Shown one piece after another: positions 18,745 through 27,506 of a DNA stretch of 64,000 nt (position 1 is the stretch's first letter; the number at the start of each line of letters is the position of its first letter). The position numbers and the translations under genes were made by a program. The DNA lies in the NCBI RefSeq assembly GCF_004920835.1, contig NZ_QFHO01000008.1:1-64000 (forward strand). The letters run 5' to 3'. The notes under the pieces are model-generated. The model was not told where the DNA came from, made no database searches, and was given only the letters and a program-made list of their open reading frames with translations. The DNA is from Stenotrophomonas maltophilia. GTDB taxonomy: Bacteria > Pseudomonadota > Gammaproteobacteria > Xanthomonadales > Xanthomonadaceae.

Positions 18745-20349
18745 TCAATACACATCGCGCCGGTAACGACTGGCCAGCAGCAGCGCTTCCTTGCCCGCGG
18801 CACCCAGCACCTGCTCGATCACTGCATCCACCGCCGGGGCCATGCCCTGCAGGCTGCCGCAGACCAGGATCGTCGCGCCTTCATCGACCCACTGGCGAAG
18901 CGTTGCCGCTTCGGCCAGCAGCCGGTCTTGTACATAGCGGTGCGCGTCGCCATCGCGGCTGAACACCGCATCCAGCCGCGCCAGCCTGCCGTCGGCCAGC
19001 ATCGCCTGCAGTTCTTCACCGAAGTGGAAGTCGTGCGCGGCGGTGCGCTCACCGAACAGCAGCCAGGTGCGCCGTGCACCATTGCGCGTGCGTTCGTGCA
19101 GGTGCGCGCGCAGGCCGGCGATGCCGGTGCCATTGCCGATCAGCAGCAGCGGCACGTCGGCGGCCACGCCGTGGAAATTGTCGTTGCGGCGCAGGCGCAG
19201 CTGCACCGCTTCTCCGATGGCTGCGTAGTCGCACAGCCAGCCGCTGCCGATGCCGGGCGTGCCATCGGCGCGCAGCTGACGGCGCAGCAGCAGCTCGACC
19301 GCACCGTCGGTCATCACCGAGGCGATCGAGTACTCGCGATGCGGCAATGGCTGCAGGGTCGCCAGCAACGCAGGCAGGTCGCCCGGTGGAACCAGCGAAG
19401 GCAGGTGCGAGCGTGCGACACGGGCCAGCAGTGTCTGCCCGTCATCCAGCATGGTGTCCGCATCGAATCGTTGTGCGTCCAGCCAGGCACGCACGGTGTG
19501 CGATGCATGCTGCGGACCAATCTCGGCGATGTCGCCGGCCTGCCACTGCACGTCGACGCCAGCGGGAGGCTGCAGGCGCAACCAGTACACCGGGCCGCCG
19601 GGGCTGCCCGGGTTCAGGTGCTCGCGTTGCAGCAGCGTCCACGGTTGGTACTCGGCCGGGCTCCAGTCCGGCAGTTCGCTGGCACCACCACCGAGTAGAC
19701 CCAGCAACTGCTGCCAATGACGCAGCGCCGCCGGATCGGCGTTGTCGACTTCGATCGCATCGAACAGCGGATGCGCACCGTGCTGGCGCAGCCACTGGTC
19801 GAGCTGGTGGCCGAATCCGCAGAAGTGGCCATAGCTGCGATCACCCAGAGCCAGCACGCCGTAGTGCAGGTGCTGCAGCGGCGGCGGTATGGTCATCACC
19901 CCGCGCAGGAAGGGCAGGGCATGGTCGGGCGGGTCCCCTTCGCCGGTGGTACTGGCGATGAACAGCGCGCGCTGGCTGCTGGCCAGCAGCGCCGTGTCCA
20001 CTTCGTGCAGGCCGCGCACGCGTACCGGCAGGCCGGCAGCGCGCAGGGCCTCGGCGCTTCGCTCGGCCAGCTCACGCGCGAAGCCGGTCTGGCTGGACCA
20101 GACCAGCAAGATCGGTGGGGTGTCTCCGGTTGCGGCATCGTCGCGCGCGCGCCCGCGCCACCACAGGGCCGCGCAGGCCAGCGCATACAGCGCCGTGGCG
20201 AGCACTGCGATCTGCGATTGCCGCGCCGGCGGCGCGCCCTGCCACCAGGCCTCGCCCAGGTGCAGGCGCAACAGCACCCAGCCGATCACTGCCAGCAGGA
20301 ACAGCACCAGAGCGTTGCCGAGCCACGCGCGCGACGGACGGGTGCTCAT
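18745..20349 (-). CDS. membrane-anchored flavodoxin/ferredoxin-NADP reductase-type protein
   Basis: A 534-residue redox enzyme. Two hydrophobic segments (about 10-30 and 45-65) anchor it; a flavodoxin FMN domain follows (LLVWSSQTGFARELAERSAE; ASTTGEGDPPDHA; LGDRSYGHFCGFG), then a sulfite-reductase-alpha/P450-reductase-like FAD and NADPH module (HREYSIAS for FAD; LLLIGNGTGIAGLRA for nucleotide). It should move electrons from NADPH through FAD and FMN to a membrane or periplasmic partner. It is the last gene of the iron-linked flavin operon and overlaps apbE by 4 bases. Confidence 0.87.
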   Translation of the reverse strand: MSTRPSRAWLGNALVLFLLAVIGWVLLRLHLGEAWWQGAPPARQSQIAVLATALYALACAALWWRGRARDDAATGDTPPILLVWSSQTGFARELAERSAEALRAAGLPVRVRGLHEVDTALLASSQRALFIASTTGEGDPPDHALPFLRGVMTIPPPLQHLHYGVLALGDRSYGHFCGFGHQLDQWLRQHGAHPLFDAIEVDNADPAALRHWQQLLGLLGGGASELPDWSPAEYQPWTLLQREHLNPGSPGGPVYWLRLQPPAGVDVQWQAGDIAEIGPQHASHTVRAWLDAQRFDADTMLDDGQTLLARVARSHLPSLVPPGDLPALLATLQPLPHREYSIASVMTDGAVELLLRRQLRADGTPGIGSGWLCDYAAIGEAVQLRLRRNDNFHGVAADVPLLLIGNGTGIAGLRAHLHERTRNGARRTWLLFGERTAAHDFHFGEELQAMLADGRLARLDAVFSRDGDAHRYVQDRLLAEAATLRQWVDEGATILVCGSLQGMAPAVDAVIEQVLGAAGKEALLLASRYRRDVY

Positions 20350-21317
20350 GCGCCCTGCTCGTCGAGCAGGTGCTGGAAGGCGCTGCTGAGGAATTCGCGT
20401 GGACCATCCGCTGCGCGTTGCAGGTAGCGCGCAGCCAGTCCTTCGCGCTCGGCCAGTGCCATGCCCGCGTCACGGCCGAGCACGGTCAGTGCCGTGGCCC
20501 AGGCATCGGCGTGCATCGCATCGTCGGCCACCACGGTTACCGCAGCCGCAACCTGGCGCACCGGTATGCCGGTACGTGGGTCGAGACTGTGGCTGTAGGC
20601 CTCGCCATCGGCCTGGTACTGATGCCAGCGATCGCCGGAGGTGGCCACCGCCTTGCCGTCCAGCGCCAGCACCCGTGGCGGGGTATCAGTGTGCGCGTCT
20701 TCTTCGGGTGCGGACTCCACCAGCACCCGCCACGGCTGGCCGTCCGGCTTGCGGCCGTAGCCGGCCAGTTCGCCGCCGACTTCGATCAGCGCAGCAGAGA
20801 TACCCTGTCCACGCAGCCAGGCAGCGACGTGATCGACGCCGAAGCCCTTGGCGATAGCAGAGAGATCCAGTTCCAGCCCGCCCGGTTGCAGCAGCGCATC
20901 GTCCTGCCACTGCAAGCGCTGCCAACCGCAGCGATCGCGCGTGGCCTGCAGGCGTGCGGGATCGGGCTGAGTGCGTTCACCGGCGTGTGCGCCGAAACCC
21001 CACAGCGCCACCAGCGGGCCGATGGTGGGATCGAAGGCGCCGCCACTGGCGGAAGCGATGGCCTGTGCGCAGGCCAGAACGTGGCGGGTCTCGGCCGGCA
21101 GCACGCACCATTGGCCAGCGTCGGCGCGGTTGTAGCGGCTCAGATCCGAACCGTGTTCCCAGGTGCTCATCTGCGCGACCACCTCATCCAGCCGCGCTTG
21201 GATGCCGGCATGCAGCGGATGCAGGTCGCGCTGGGGCGGCGCGACCAGCGACACGCTCCAGGTGGTGCCCATGGTGGTGCCACCGAGGCGGGCGATGTCG
21301 AGCAGGAGATCGGTCAT
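20346..21317 (-). CDS. apbE: FAD:protein FMN transferase (ApbE family)
   Basis: Attaches FMN covalently to a Ser/Thr of an acceptor protein using FAD. The 323-residue product shows LGGTTMGTTWSV, MSTWEHGSDLSRYN, GGAFDPTIGPLVALWGFG, LDLSAIAKGFGVD and YSHSLDPRTGIPV, all ApbE hallmarks, plus the metal-site block DDAMHADAWATAL. Most bacterial ApbEs are exported lipoproteins; here the conserved domain begins within a dozen residues of the start and no signal peptide or lipobox is visible. The DUF2271 gene two positions upstream has a candidate acceptor motif. Confidence 0.92.
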   Translation of the reverse strand: MTDLLLDIARLGGTTMGTTWSVSLVAPPQRDLHPLHAGIQARLDEVVAQMSTWEHGSDLSRYNRADAGQWCVLPAETRHVLACAQAIASASGGAFDPTIGPLVALWGFGAHAGERTQPDPARLQATRDRCGWQRLQWQDDALLQPGGLELDLSAIAKGFGVDHVAAWLRGQGISAALIEVGGELAGYGRKPDGQPWRVLVESAPEEDAHTDTPPRVLALDGKAVATSGDRWHQYQADGEAYSHSLDPRTGIPVRQVAAAVTVVADDAMHADAWATALTVLGRDAGMALAEREGLAARYLQRAADGPREFLSSAFQHLLDEQGA

Positions 21318-21334
21318 GGTGGTGTGCTGTAGAT

Positions 21335-21360
21335 GCGATGCCGGGTCTGCCCGGCATCGC
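21335..21360. repeat. short palindrome between apbE and the DUF4198 gene
   Basis: GATGCCGGG / CCCGGCATC with a TCTG loop, in the 54-base gap between two co-directional genes, preceded by TGTAG. It is consistent with a GTAG palindrome and could modulate the relative level of the downstream part of the operon. Confidence 0.6.
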
Positions 21361-21371
21361 GGTCCACGTCA

Positions 21372-22175
21372 TTACTGCGGCAGCACTTCCAGCGTGGCGA
21401 CGTAGCTGAGGCGGCGCTTGGCGGCCTGCTTCACCGACGTCTTGTTGTCCTCGGTGCCGGTTTCCAGCCAGTACATGCCGGCTTCCGGCCAGGTCACCTT
21501 GATCTCGCCCTTGGCATCGCTGGTGACCTTCAGCTCGTCCTGCGCGTTGCGGTAGCGGGTGGCACCACGCACGATCTCGAACTCCAGGCCGGCGGCCGGC
21601 TTGCCGTCGACCAGTACCCGGAAGGTGGCTTCCTCGCCGGCGAACAGATCATTCGGGTGGCCGACGGCGACCAGCTCGATGCCACGATTGGTCGGCTTCA
21701 GCGCGGTGTCGTTCGGCGCGCCGTTGGTGACGAAGGTTTCCACGCGGCCCACCGACTGGCTCACTTCCAGCTTCTTCGCATCCTTGGGAAGTTCGCCGAA
21801 GGTGGCGGCGGTACCACGCCAGCGCTTGCGCTCGCCGTTCTGCTCGTAGGTGGCAAACAGGCCGTCATTGACCGACGCGATGCGGTAAGTGCCCTGCTGC
21901 TTCAGCTCGACATCGAACACGCTGCGGTACTTGCCGGTGGCGGCGTTCTGCGCCTGCACGGTGCTGCCATCCGGCGCGGTGATCACCACCGACTCCAGGC
22001 GCAGCGGCACGTGATTGAAATAGAACAGGTCATTGGAGACCGCACCGTCGACGGTGATCCACGGCGCGTTGCCGGCGATCACGGTCTGCGAGGGCAGCAG
22101 CCATGCCTTGTGGGCCAGGGCCGAGAACGGAAGGGCAGCGGCCAGAGCGGCGGCGAGGACGAGCGTGCGCTTCAT
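21372..22175 (-). CDS. DUF4198 domain periplasmic protein
   Basis: A 267-residue exported protein. Signal peptide about 1-21 (LPFSALA), then a DUF4198 domain beginning with the typical [10 protein letters not shown], whose histidine would be at the mature N-terminus, and ending with an Ig-like metal/ligand-binding-type fold ([18 protein letters not shown]). DUF4198 proteins often accompany TonB receptors and metal uptake genes. Exact role unknown. The ATG at 22175 follows directly on the signal peptide; it lies downstream of the DUF2271 gene across a palindrome-containing gap of 125 bases. Confidence 0.87.
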   Translation of the reverse strand: MKRTLVLAAALAAALPFSALAHKAWLLPSQTVIAGNAPWITVDGAVSNDLFYFNHVPLRLESVVITAPDGSTVQAQNAATGKYRSVFDVELKQQGTYRIASVNDGLFATYEQNGERKRWRGTAATFGELPKDAKKLEVSQSVGRVETFVTNGAPNDTALKPTNRGIELVAVGHPNDLFAGEEATFRVLVDGKPAAGLEFEIVRGATRYRNAQDELKVTSDAKGEIKVTWPEAGMYWLETGTEDNKTSVKQAAKRRLSYVATLEVLPQ

Positions 22176-22199
22176 GCGGAAGACTCCAGGGGTGGTGGT

Positions 22200-22289
22200 G
22201 GGGTCAGAGCCCTTCCTGCGGAAGGGATCCGACCCCAAGGGTGCTGCGATGGGGTCGGATCCCTTTCCAGCGGAAAGGGCTCTGACCCC
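22200..22289. repeat. two inverted GGGGTC palindromes (RAYT-type REP pair)
   Basis: Copy 1 at 22200-22236 (GGGGTCAGAGCCCTT... to ATCCGACCCC) and copy 2 at 22251-22289 (GGGGTCGGATCCCTTT... to CTCTGACCCC) are imperfect palindromes in opposite orientation, 14 bases apart. They match the palindromes that flank the RAYT gene at 32326-32976, so are probably mobilised copies of that family. They sit between two operon genes. Confidence 0.88.
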
Positions 22290-22300
22290 GGCTCAGGCAA

Positions 22301-22819
22301 TTACGGTTTGACGGCGAGGGTGACCTGGCCCAGTTCGGTGGCGCCCTGCGCCTTGCCGTTCTGTGCGGCGGTGGCCGGCCAGGTGAAGGGGATCTTCAGC
22401 AGTTCACGGCCGCCGACTTCGCGCACCGCTTCCACCACCAGGGTGTAGTTGCCCGGGGCCAGTTGCTTCAGTGCCGGCTGCTTGTCGTTGAACGACAGCG
22501 CGTGCTTGCCGGCCGGGCGGGTCGGGCCGGTCACGCCGTCCACCGGCACCTGCAGGGTGCGGCCGCTCTTGCGCCACCACTGGCGCAGGTCGGGCAGCCA
22601 CTTGGTGCCATGGCCTTCGCTGTTGCTGGTCTGCTGATACCAGACCGACAGGTTGGCCGCGACCTTCTGGTCGGCGCCTTCCAGCCACACCGCCACATAC
22701 GGGCGGTGGTACTCGGCCACGTTGAGCTTGGGAACTTCGACGTTGATGTCGAGGGTGGTGGCGTAAGCCGGCGAGGTGGCCAGCAGGCCGCTGAGGGCGA
22801 TGGTCAGGGTGACGCGCAT
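22301..22819 (-). CDS. DUF2271 periplasmic protein, possible flavinylated redox carrier
   Basis: A 172-residue exported protein: signal peptide about 1-20 (SPAYA), then a DUF2271 domain (LNVAEYHRPYVAVWLEGAD; WLPDLRQWWRKSGR; GNYTLVVEAVREVGGRELLKIPF). Residues 94-100, DGVTGPT, match the plan of the ApbE flavinylation motif (D-x-x-[ST]-G-A-[ST]) except for Pro instead of Ala at position 6, making Thr100 a candidate FMN acceptor. With apbE, a membrane flavin reductase and a PepSY membrane protein in the same operon, a role in extracytoplasmic electron transfer is likely but inferred. Confidence 0.84.
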   Translation of the reverse strand: MRVTLTIALSGLLATSPAYATTLDINVEVPKLNVAEYHRPYVAVWLEGADQKVAANLSVWYQQTSNSEGHGTKWLPDLRQWWRKSGRTLQVPVDGVTGPTRPAGKHALSFNDKQPALKQLAPGNYTLVVEAVREVGGRELLKIPFTWPATAAQNGKAQGATELGQVTLAVKP

Positions 22820-22845
22820 GGGGCGGCTCCGGAAACGAAGGAAAG

Positions 22846-23484
22846 TCAGTGGATCAGCAGCAGGGCGATCAGCAGCGGGATCATCAGGCCGAGGCCGACC
22901 AGCGGCCAGGTCATGCGCCGCTGCCGCGCATGCAGGTGCAGCAGGAACAGGCCGGTGATGCAGAACACCAGGCAGGCCACGGCAAACAGGTCCAGGAACC
23001 AACCCCACGCCGGGCCGGCATTGCGGCCCTTGTGCAGGTCGTTGAGGTAGGACACCACGCCGCGCGACGTCGATTCGTACTCCACCGCGCCGGTCTCGCG
23101 ATCGATGCTCAGCCAGGCGTCACCACCGGGGCGCGGCAATGACAGGTAGATTTCTTCGGCCGACCACTCGGCCGGACGCCCACCGATGGCGATGCCCAGC
23201 TGCGTGTCCAGCCATTGCCTGGCCGGGCGCGGAATCGGTGCGTTGCCCTCCTCGCGCGTGCCCAGCTGGCCCAGCAGATCAGCCGGCAGTTCCAGCTGCT
23301 GGTTCTGCACCTCGGGTTTGGCCTCGATCTTCGCTGCGTGGTTGAGGGTGAGGCCGGTCACCGCGAACAGCAGCATGCCGATCAGGCACACCGCCGAGCT
23401 GATCCAGTGCCACTGGTGCAGCGTCCGCAGCCAGAAGCCACGGTTCTGTTGCTGCTGCACGGTGGAGGAGGCAGGACGGCTCAC
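22846..23484 (-). CDS. PepSY-associated transmembrane protein
   Basis: A 212-residue inner-membrane protein of the PepSY_TM type. Hydrophobic segments at about 28-48, 158-182 and 190-211 surround a periplasmic PepSY-like region (about 50-155; [15 protein letters not shown]). Histidines at the membrane edges ([24 protein letters not shown]) could ligate b haem, as in related FoxB/FsrB-type iron-reducing proteins. First gene of the flavin operon, with a weak Fur-like half-site about 43 bases upstream. Confidence 0.85.
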   Translation of the reverse strand: MSRPASSTVQQQQNRGFWLRTLHQWHWISSAVCLIGMLLFAVTGLTLNHAAKIEAKPEVQNQQLELPADLLGQLGTREEGNAPIPRPARQWLDTQLGIAIGGRPAEWSAEEIYLSLPRPGGDAWLSIDRETGAVEYESTSRGVVSYLNDLHKGRNAGPAWGWFLDLFAVACLVFCITGLFLLHLHARQRRMTWPLVGLGLMIPLLIALLLIH

Positions 23485-23526
23485 GGCACGGTTCGAGGCG
23501 GACGGGGACTGCCCATTACATCATTG

Positions 23527-23541
23527 ATGAGAATAGCTCGC
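23527..23541 (-). promoter_or_regulatory. possible weak Fur box
   Basis: TGAGAATAGCTCGCA matches the 7-1-7 Fur consensus TGATAATnATTATCA well in the first half and poorly in the second. It lies 43 bases upstream of the PepSY gene. Position and iron context support it; the sequence alone is weak. Confidence 0.4.
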
Positions 23542-23592
23542 AATTGCGTGTCGTTCTGTATCCCACCGCCGGATCGACGGCGGGATACGGCA

Positions 23593-23673
23593 GATCCACA
23601 CCATGCGTGGATGAAGTGGTGCCGACCAAGATCGGCACCCACCGGGGCAATGCCGGCCAGCGACCGGCACTAC
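23593..23673. repeat. cluster of three SMAG-type palindromes
   Basis: Three different stems follow one another: ATCCACACCATGCGTGGAT (23594-23612), GGTGCCGACC..ATCGGCACC (about 23618-23640) and TGCCGGCCAGCGACCGGCA ending CTAC (23651-23673). They fill most of the gap between the FepA-like receptor and the PepSY gene and may terminate the receptor transcript. Confidence 0.8.
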
Positions 23674-23686
23674 CGGTGCGCGGCGA

Positions 23687-26107
23687 TCAGAACTTCGCGT
23701 TCAACGAAATCCAGTAGCTGCGGCGCTGGTCCTTGGTCGCGTAGTCGTCCACGCAGCTGAACTCGCTGGGATTGAGCAGCAGGCACGACTGTGAAACGAA
23801 GTCCTTGTCGAACAAATTGTTGACACGTGCGTTGACCGTCAGCCACGGCGTGGCCTTCCAGCTGCCGCCCAGGTGGAAGATCGTGTAGTCCTCGTAATAG
23901 CGCACGTGGCGGGTGCCGGCACTGTCGATGAGGGTGTCGCGATAGCGGTCGTAGCGGCCCTCGCCGATCAGCGACAGGCTGACCGCTTCGTTGATCTGCC
24001 AGTTGAGGCTGGCGTTGGCCATGTGCTTTGCCGGCGTGGTGCCCGAGATCGGGCGTCCCTTGTCGGGGCCGCTGGTCTGCTCGCTCTTGGTCCAGGTGTA
24101 GTTGCCGCGCAGCTGCAGGGTGTCGAGCAGGTCGACATGCGCGGCCAGTTCGGTACCGCGGGTCTCGGCCTTGTCGATGTTCACGCTCTGGGTGAAGGTG
24201 CTGTAGCCCAGCGCCGCCCAGCCCGGGCCGATGTCTACGCAGTAGCCACTGCCGGCGCGGGCCACTTCGCAGTTCGGGAAGGTGCCGCCGCTGGCGATTT
24301 TGTCCTCGAACTTGTTGAAGAAGCCGGTCACGTTGAAGCCCCAGCGCTGGCCTTCGTAGTAGGCGGCCAGCTCATAGTTGGTGCTGGTTTCAGGCTTCAG
24401 GTTAGGCGAGCCCACCAGCGGCAGCACGCCCTGGCCACCGAAGCCGGTGATGCCCGGGAACAGCTGGTCCGGACGCGGGGTCTTGTAGCCGGTGCTGACG
24501 CCACCCTTGAAGGTCCACGCGTCGCTGGCGTTCCATACCAGGTAGCCGCGCGGACTGACGTGGCTGCCGAACACGTTGTGGTCGTCATAGCGCAGGCCGA
24601 AGGTAGCGGTGAGGGTATCGGTCAGCGACCAGTTGTCCTCGGCGAACAGGGCCCACATGCGGTGCTTCTGCTTGGTGTTGCTGCGGTAACCGGCGCCATC
24701 CATGCCGAACACGCCGTCGATCATGTCGGTGTCGTTGTACTGGCCGCCAACGGTCAGCTTGTGCGCGCCGAAGTCGAGGTCGAGCATGGTGTCGAGCACG
24801 TAGCCTTCCAGTTCCATGGTGCGCAGCGGACGCGGCAGGAACGCCTGCAGCCGTGCCATTTCACTTGGATTGAGGGCAGTCAGCGCATTGCCGCGGCCAG
24901 CCGCACAGTTGTTGGCGGCACCGGTGCGGCGGCAGACGTCGTTCCACAGGGTCTGCAGGTTGGCGCGTTCGTCCAGGGTCAGCGGCAGCGAACGGCCCAG
25001 GTTGCTGCTCTTGCTGTGGGTCAGCGAGGTCTGCCAGGTACCGAAGCTGTAGCGGCCCTGGTGGGTCAGCGACAACTGGTCGCGCTCGTAGCGCTGGTAG
25101 GCGGTGTAGCCCACGCGCGGCTGCACCACGCGGCGGGTGACGGTGCCGCTGCCGTTCGGGTTGGGGATGACTGCGTTGCCGACGCGCCACAGGCTGGCCA
25201 GGCTGTCCAGCGTGCCGGTCTGGCCCTCGCTGTTGTCGTACTTCTGCCGCGACACGTCGTAGTCCAGCCACAGTTCGTGATCGTCGTTGACGCGGAAGTC
25301 CAGGCGTACGCCGGTGTTCCAGTTGGTGTTGGCCACCGACTTGCCACCGCCGCCGAAGCCAATGCTGCGCTCCCAGAGGCTGCCGTCCGGCAGGGTCAGT
25401 GCATCCCACTCCGGATTGGAGGCCTTGGCGTCGTAGTAGCTGCCGCGCACCGCCAGGCTCAGGCGGTCCTTCAGCAGCGGGCCACTAAGGTACAGGTCGG
25501 TGGTGCGTGCATCACCGAACTGGTCATCCTGTTGCACGGTGAAGCCCTGGGTCACCGCGCCGTGCCAGCTGTCCTGGTTGCGCCGGGTGATGATGTTGAT
25601 GACGCCACCCATCGCATCCGAGCCGTACAGCGTGGACATCGGGCCGCGCACGACTTCGATGCGTTCGATCGCGTCCAGCGGCGGCAGGTAGGCGAACTGG
25701 CCGCCACCGAAGTTGTTCGGATACAGCTGGCCGACATTGCTCTGGCGACGGCCGTCGATCAGCACCAGGGTGTACTCGGACGGCAGGCCGCGCATGGAAA
25801 TGGTGGCGCGACCGTTCTTGTCGCTGGCTTCCAGGCCGACGTCGATGCCTTCGACGTCGCGCAGCGCGTCGACCAGGTTGGTGTACGGGCGCTTGCTGAG
25901 TTCTTCGCGGCTGACCACGCTGATGCTGGCCGGTGCATCGACCACCTTCTGCTCGAAGCCGGAGGCGGTGACCACCACCTTGTCCAGCGTCTGTGGCGCG
26001 CCGGAAGCGTCACCGTGGGCGAGGGCAGGGGTGGCCATGGCCGCCAGCACGGCGCTGGTCAGCAGGGTACGGGACAGGGACGAACGGACACGATGGCGCT
26101 GGGCCAT
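23687..26107 (-). CDS. TonB-dependent outer-membrane receptor (FepA/CirA type)
   Basis: An 806-residue receptor for import of a ferric siderophore or similar ligand. Signal peptide about 1-30 (MATPALAHG); TonB-box-like LDKVVVTASG; plug domain about 45-165 (ISMRGLPSEYTLVLIDGRRQ; EVVRGPMSTLYGSDAMGGV), then a 22-strand barrel ending in the typical aromatic C-terminus ISLNAKF. It resembles catecholate receptors, but the ligand cannot be read from sequence. 146 bases upstream lies a small membrane-protein gene preceded by a Fur-box match; downstream is the flavin operon. Confidence 0.92.
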   Translation of the reverse strand: MAQRHRVRSSLSRTLLTSAVLAAMATPALAHGDASGAPQTLDKVVVTASGFEQKVVDAPASISVVSREELSKRPYTNLVDALRDVEGIDVGLEASDKNGRATISMRGLPSEYTLVLIDGRRQSNVGQLYPNNFGGGQFAYLPPLDAIERIEVVRGPMSTLYGSDAMGGVINIITRRNQDSWHGAVTQGFTVQQDDQFGDARTTDLYLSGPLLKDRLSLAVRGSYYDAKASNPEWDALTLPDGSLWERSIGFGGGGKSVANTNWNTGVRLDFRVNDDHELWLDYDVSRQKYDNSEGQTGTLDSLASLWRVGNAVIPNPNGSGTVTRRVVQPRVGYTAYQRYERDQLSLTHQGRYSFGTWQTSLTHSKSSNLGRSLPLTLDERANLQTLWNDVCRRTGAANNCAAGRGNALTALNPSEMARLQAFLPRPLRTMELEGYVLDTMLDLDFGAHKLTVGGQYNDTDMIDGVFGMDGAGYRSNTKQKHRMWALFAEDNWSLTDTLTATFGLRYDDHNVFGSHVSPRGYLVWNASDAWTFKGGVSTGYKTPRPDQLFPGITGFGGQGVLPLVGSPNLKPETSTNYELAAYYEGQRWGFNVTGFFNKFEDKIASGGTFPNCEVARAGSGYCVDIGPGWAALGYSTFTQSVNIDKAETRGTELAAHVDLLDTLQLRGNYTWTKSEQTSGPDKGRPISGTTPAKHMANASLNWQINEAVSLSLIGEGRYDRYRDTLIDSAGTRHVRYYEDYTIFHLGGSWKATPWLTVNARVNNLFDKDFVSQSCLLLNPSEFSCVDDYATKDQRRSYWISLNAKF

Positions 26108-26252
26108 GGCAGTAACCTCGAAGGATGCAGGGTGGTGCGACGCCGTGCGCGAAGGGCGCGGCAGGCACGGAAGGCCCGGTCAGGGGCGGCAGGGATGAAG
26201 CAGGCAGCGGCGTGCAGGCGCGACCGCGCGGGCGGTCACGTCGGGCCGTGGA

Positions 26253-26654
26253 TCAGGCGAGCGGCGGCGCCTGGCCGCGTTGCTGGCGACGCCCGGGCGC
26301 ATCGGCCCAGGGCGTGTCCGGAGCGGCCAGTGGCCAGTCCAGGCGCACGCCGGGCATGGCCGGCGTGGCGGGTACGAGTTCCAGCTCAGTGCGCAGCCAG
26401 TGGCTGGCCAGCAGCAACGGCGGGCGTGCCTTCTCGGCTGATTTCACCGGAGCGGCAGCACAACGGCGCAGCTTGGCCGGTGCCTCTTCCTGCAGCGGCG
26501 CTTCGCCACCGCGCTCTTCCAGCGGCATCTGCACGGCCATTCCGGCCTGGCCGTGTGGCAGCAGCGGCAGGGTGCCCAGCAGCAAGGCCAGCATCGCCAC
26601 CCACGCCAGCAGGCTGGCCAGCGCGGGACGCTGGCCGCGCATGGCGGTGCCCAT
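26253..26654 (-). CDS. small membrane protein upstream of the FepA-like receptor
   Basis: A 133-residue protein with no recognised family. One strong hydrophobic segment (LASLLAWVAMLALLLGTLPLL) near the N-terminus, a Glu/Pro-rich middle with one cysteine (RRCAAAP), and a Pro-rich C-terminus. The gene at 30749-31153, in the same place relative to the second receptor, has the same plan, so both may belong to one poorly characterised family (a distant DUF2946-type protein is possible). Start uncertain: ATG 26654, ATG 26642 or TTG 26696. A Fur-box match is about 120 bases upstream. Confidence 0.6.
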   Translation of the reverse strand: MGTAMRGQRPALASLLAWVAMLALLLGTLPLLPHGQAGMAVQMPLEERGGEAPLQEEAPAKLRRCAAAPVKSAEKARPPLLLASHWLRTELELVPATPAMPGVRLDWPLAAPDTPWADAPGRRQQRGQAPPLA

Positions 26655-26771
26655 CTTGCGATGGATGAGTGGACGAGGGCGAAGCGGGCGCAGCAAGCGG
26701 GGGTCCCCAAGGGTCTGCCGGCAGCGGGCGGCATCAACGGGGCGTGATTGTAATGAGAGCTGTTAGCTGTT

Positions 26772-26790
26772 GCAAATGAGAATGATTGCC
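26772..26790 (-). promoter_or_regulatory. probable Fur box
   Basis: GCAAATGAGAATGATTGCC matches 13 of 19 positions of the Fur consensus GATAATGATAATCATTATC. It lies upstream of the small membrane-protein gene and FepA-like receptor, which read leftwards, and just beyond the end of piuC. Iron repression of the receptor is the likely consequence. Confidence 0.7.
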
Positions 26791-26818
26791 AAAATGTCGC
26801 AGGCCGCCCCGACGGGGC

Positions 26819-27496
26819 TCAGACTTCGCTCCAGCGCCGCAGCAGGTTGTGGTACACGCCGGTCAGCTGCAGCACCGCCTCGGCGTCGCCGCCGGTCTGC
26901 CGCAGGCGCTCGATCGAGCCATCCATTTCCCACAGCAGGCGCCGCTGCACGTCGTCGCGGATCATGCTCTGCACCCAGAAGAACGAGGCCACGCGCGCGC
27001 CGCCGGTGACCGGCCGCACCTGGTGCAGGCTGCTGGACGGATACACGATCAGGTCGCCGGCGGGCAGCTTCACTTCGTGCTCGCCGTAGGTGTCGCTGAT
27101 GATCAGCTCGCCGCCCTCGTACTCCTCGGGCGCGGACAGGAACAGGGTGCAGGAGATGTCCGAGCGCAGTTGCTCACCGTTGGCCAGGTTCATCACCGCA
27201 CCATCGACGTGGAAGCCATAGGTGCCGCCCCCGCTGTAGCGGTTGAAGCGCGGCGGCAGGTACTTCAGCGGCAGCGCGGCGCTGAAGAACAGCGGGTGCC
27301 GGGCCAACGCGACGAGGATGATCTCGCCCAGTTCGCGGCGCAGCGGCGAGGCCTCGGGCAGCTGCTGGTTGTGCTTGGCCTGTGCGCCCAGATGCCCCAC
27401 GGTTTCGCGGCCATCGGTCCAGTCGGCGGCGTCGAGGCGGCGCCGGAAGTCGGCGACCTGGTCGGCGCTGAGAATGTCGGGGATGTGCAGCAGCAT
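26819..27496 (-). CDS. piuC: PKHD-type Fe(II)/2-oxoglutarate hydroxylase PiuC
   Basis: A 225-residue dioxygenase of the YbiX/PiuC family. The iron triad is visible: His96 and Asp98 (YGFHVDGAV) and His158 ([10 protein letters not shown]), with Arg168 (GGARVASFF) for 2-oxoglutarate. PiuC homologues are encoded beside catecholate siderophore receptors and are needed for their full function, though the substrate is unknown. Here it follows a Fiu-like receptor and a Sel1-repeat protein, 10 bases from the latter. Confidence 0.92.
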   Translation of the reverse strand: MLLHIPDILSADQVADFRRRLDAADWTDGRETVGHLGAQAKHNQQLPEASPLRRELGEIILVALARHPLFFSAALPLKYLPPRFNRYSGGGTYGFHVDGAVMNLANGEQLRSDISCTLFLSAPEEYEGGELIISDTYGEHEVKLPAGDLIVYPSSSLHQVRPVTGGARVASFFWVQSMIRDDVQRRLLWEMDGSIERLRQTGGDAEAVLQLTGVYHNLLRRWSEV

Positions 27497-27506
27497 GCGG
27501 GACTCC

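Noticed and set aside
22846..23484. ApbE acceptor motif in the PepSY protein (DRETGAV)
   Set aside because: The acceptor Ser/Thr position is Val, so flavinylation there is not possible; the DUF2271 site is better.
23873..26668. 931-codon plus-strand frame opposite the FepA-like receptor
   Set aside because: Shadow frame with low-complexity composition and no ribosome site or domain.
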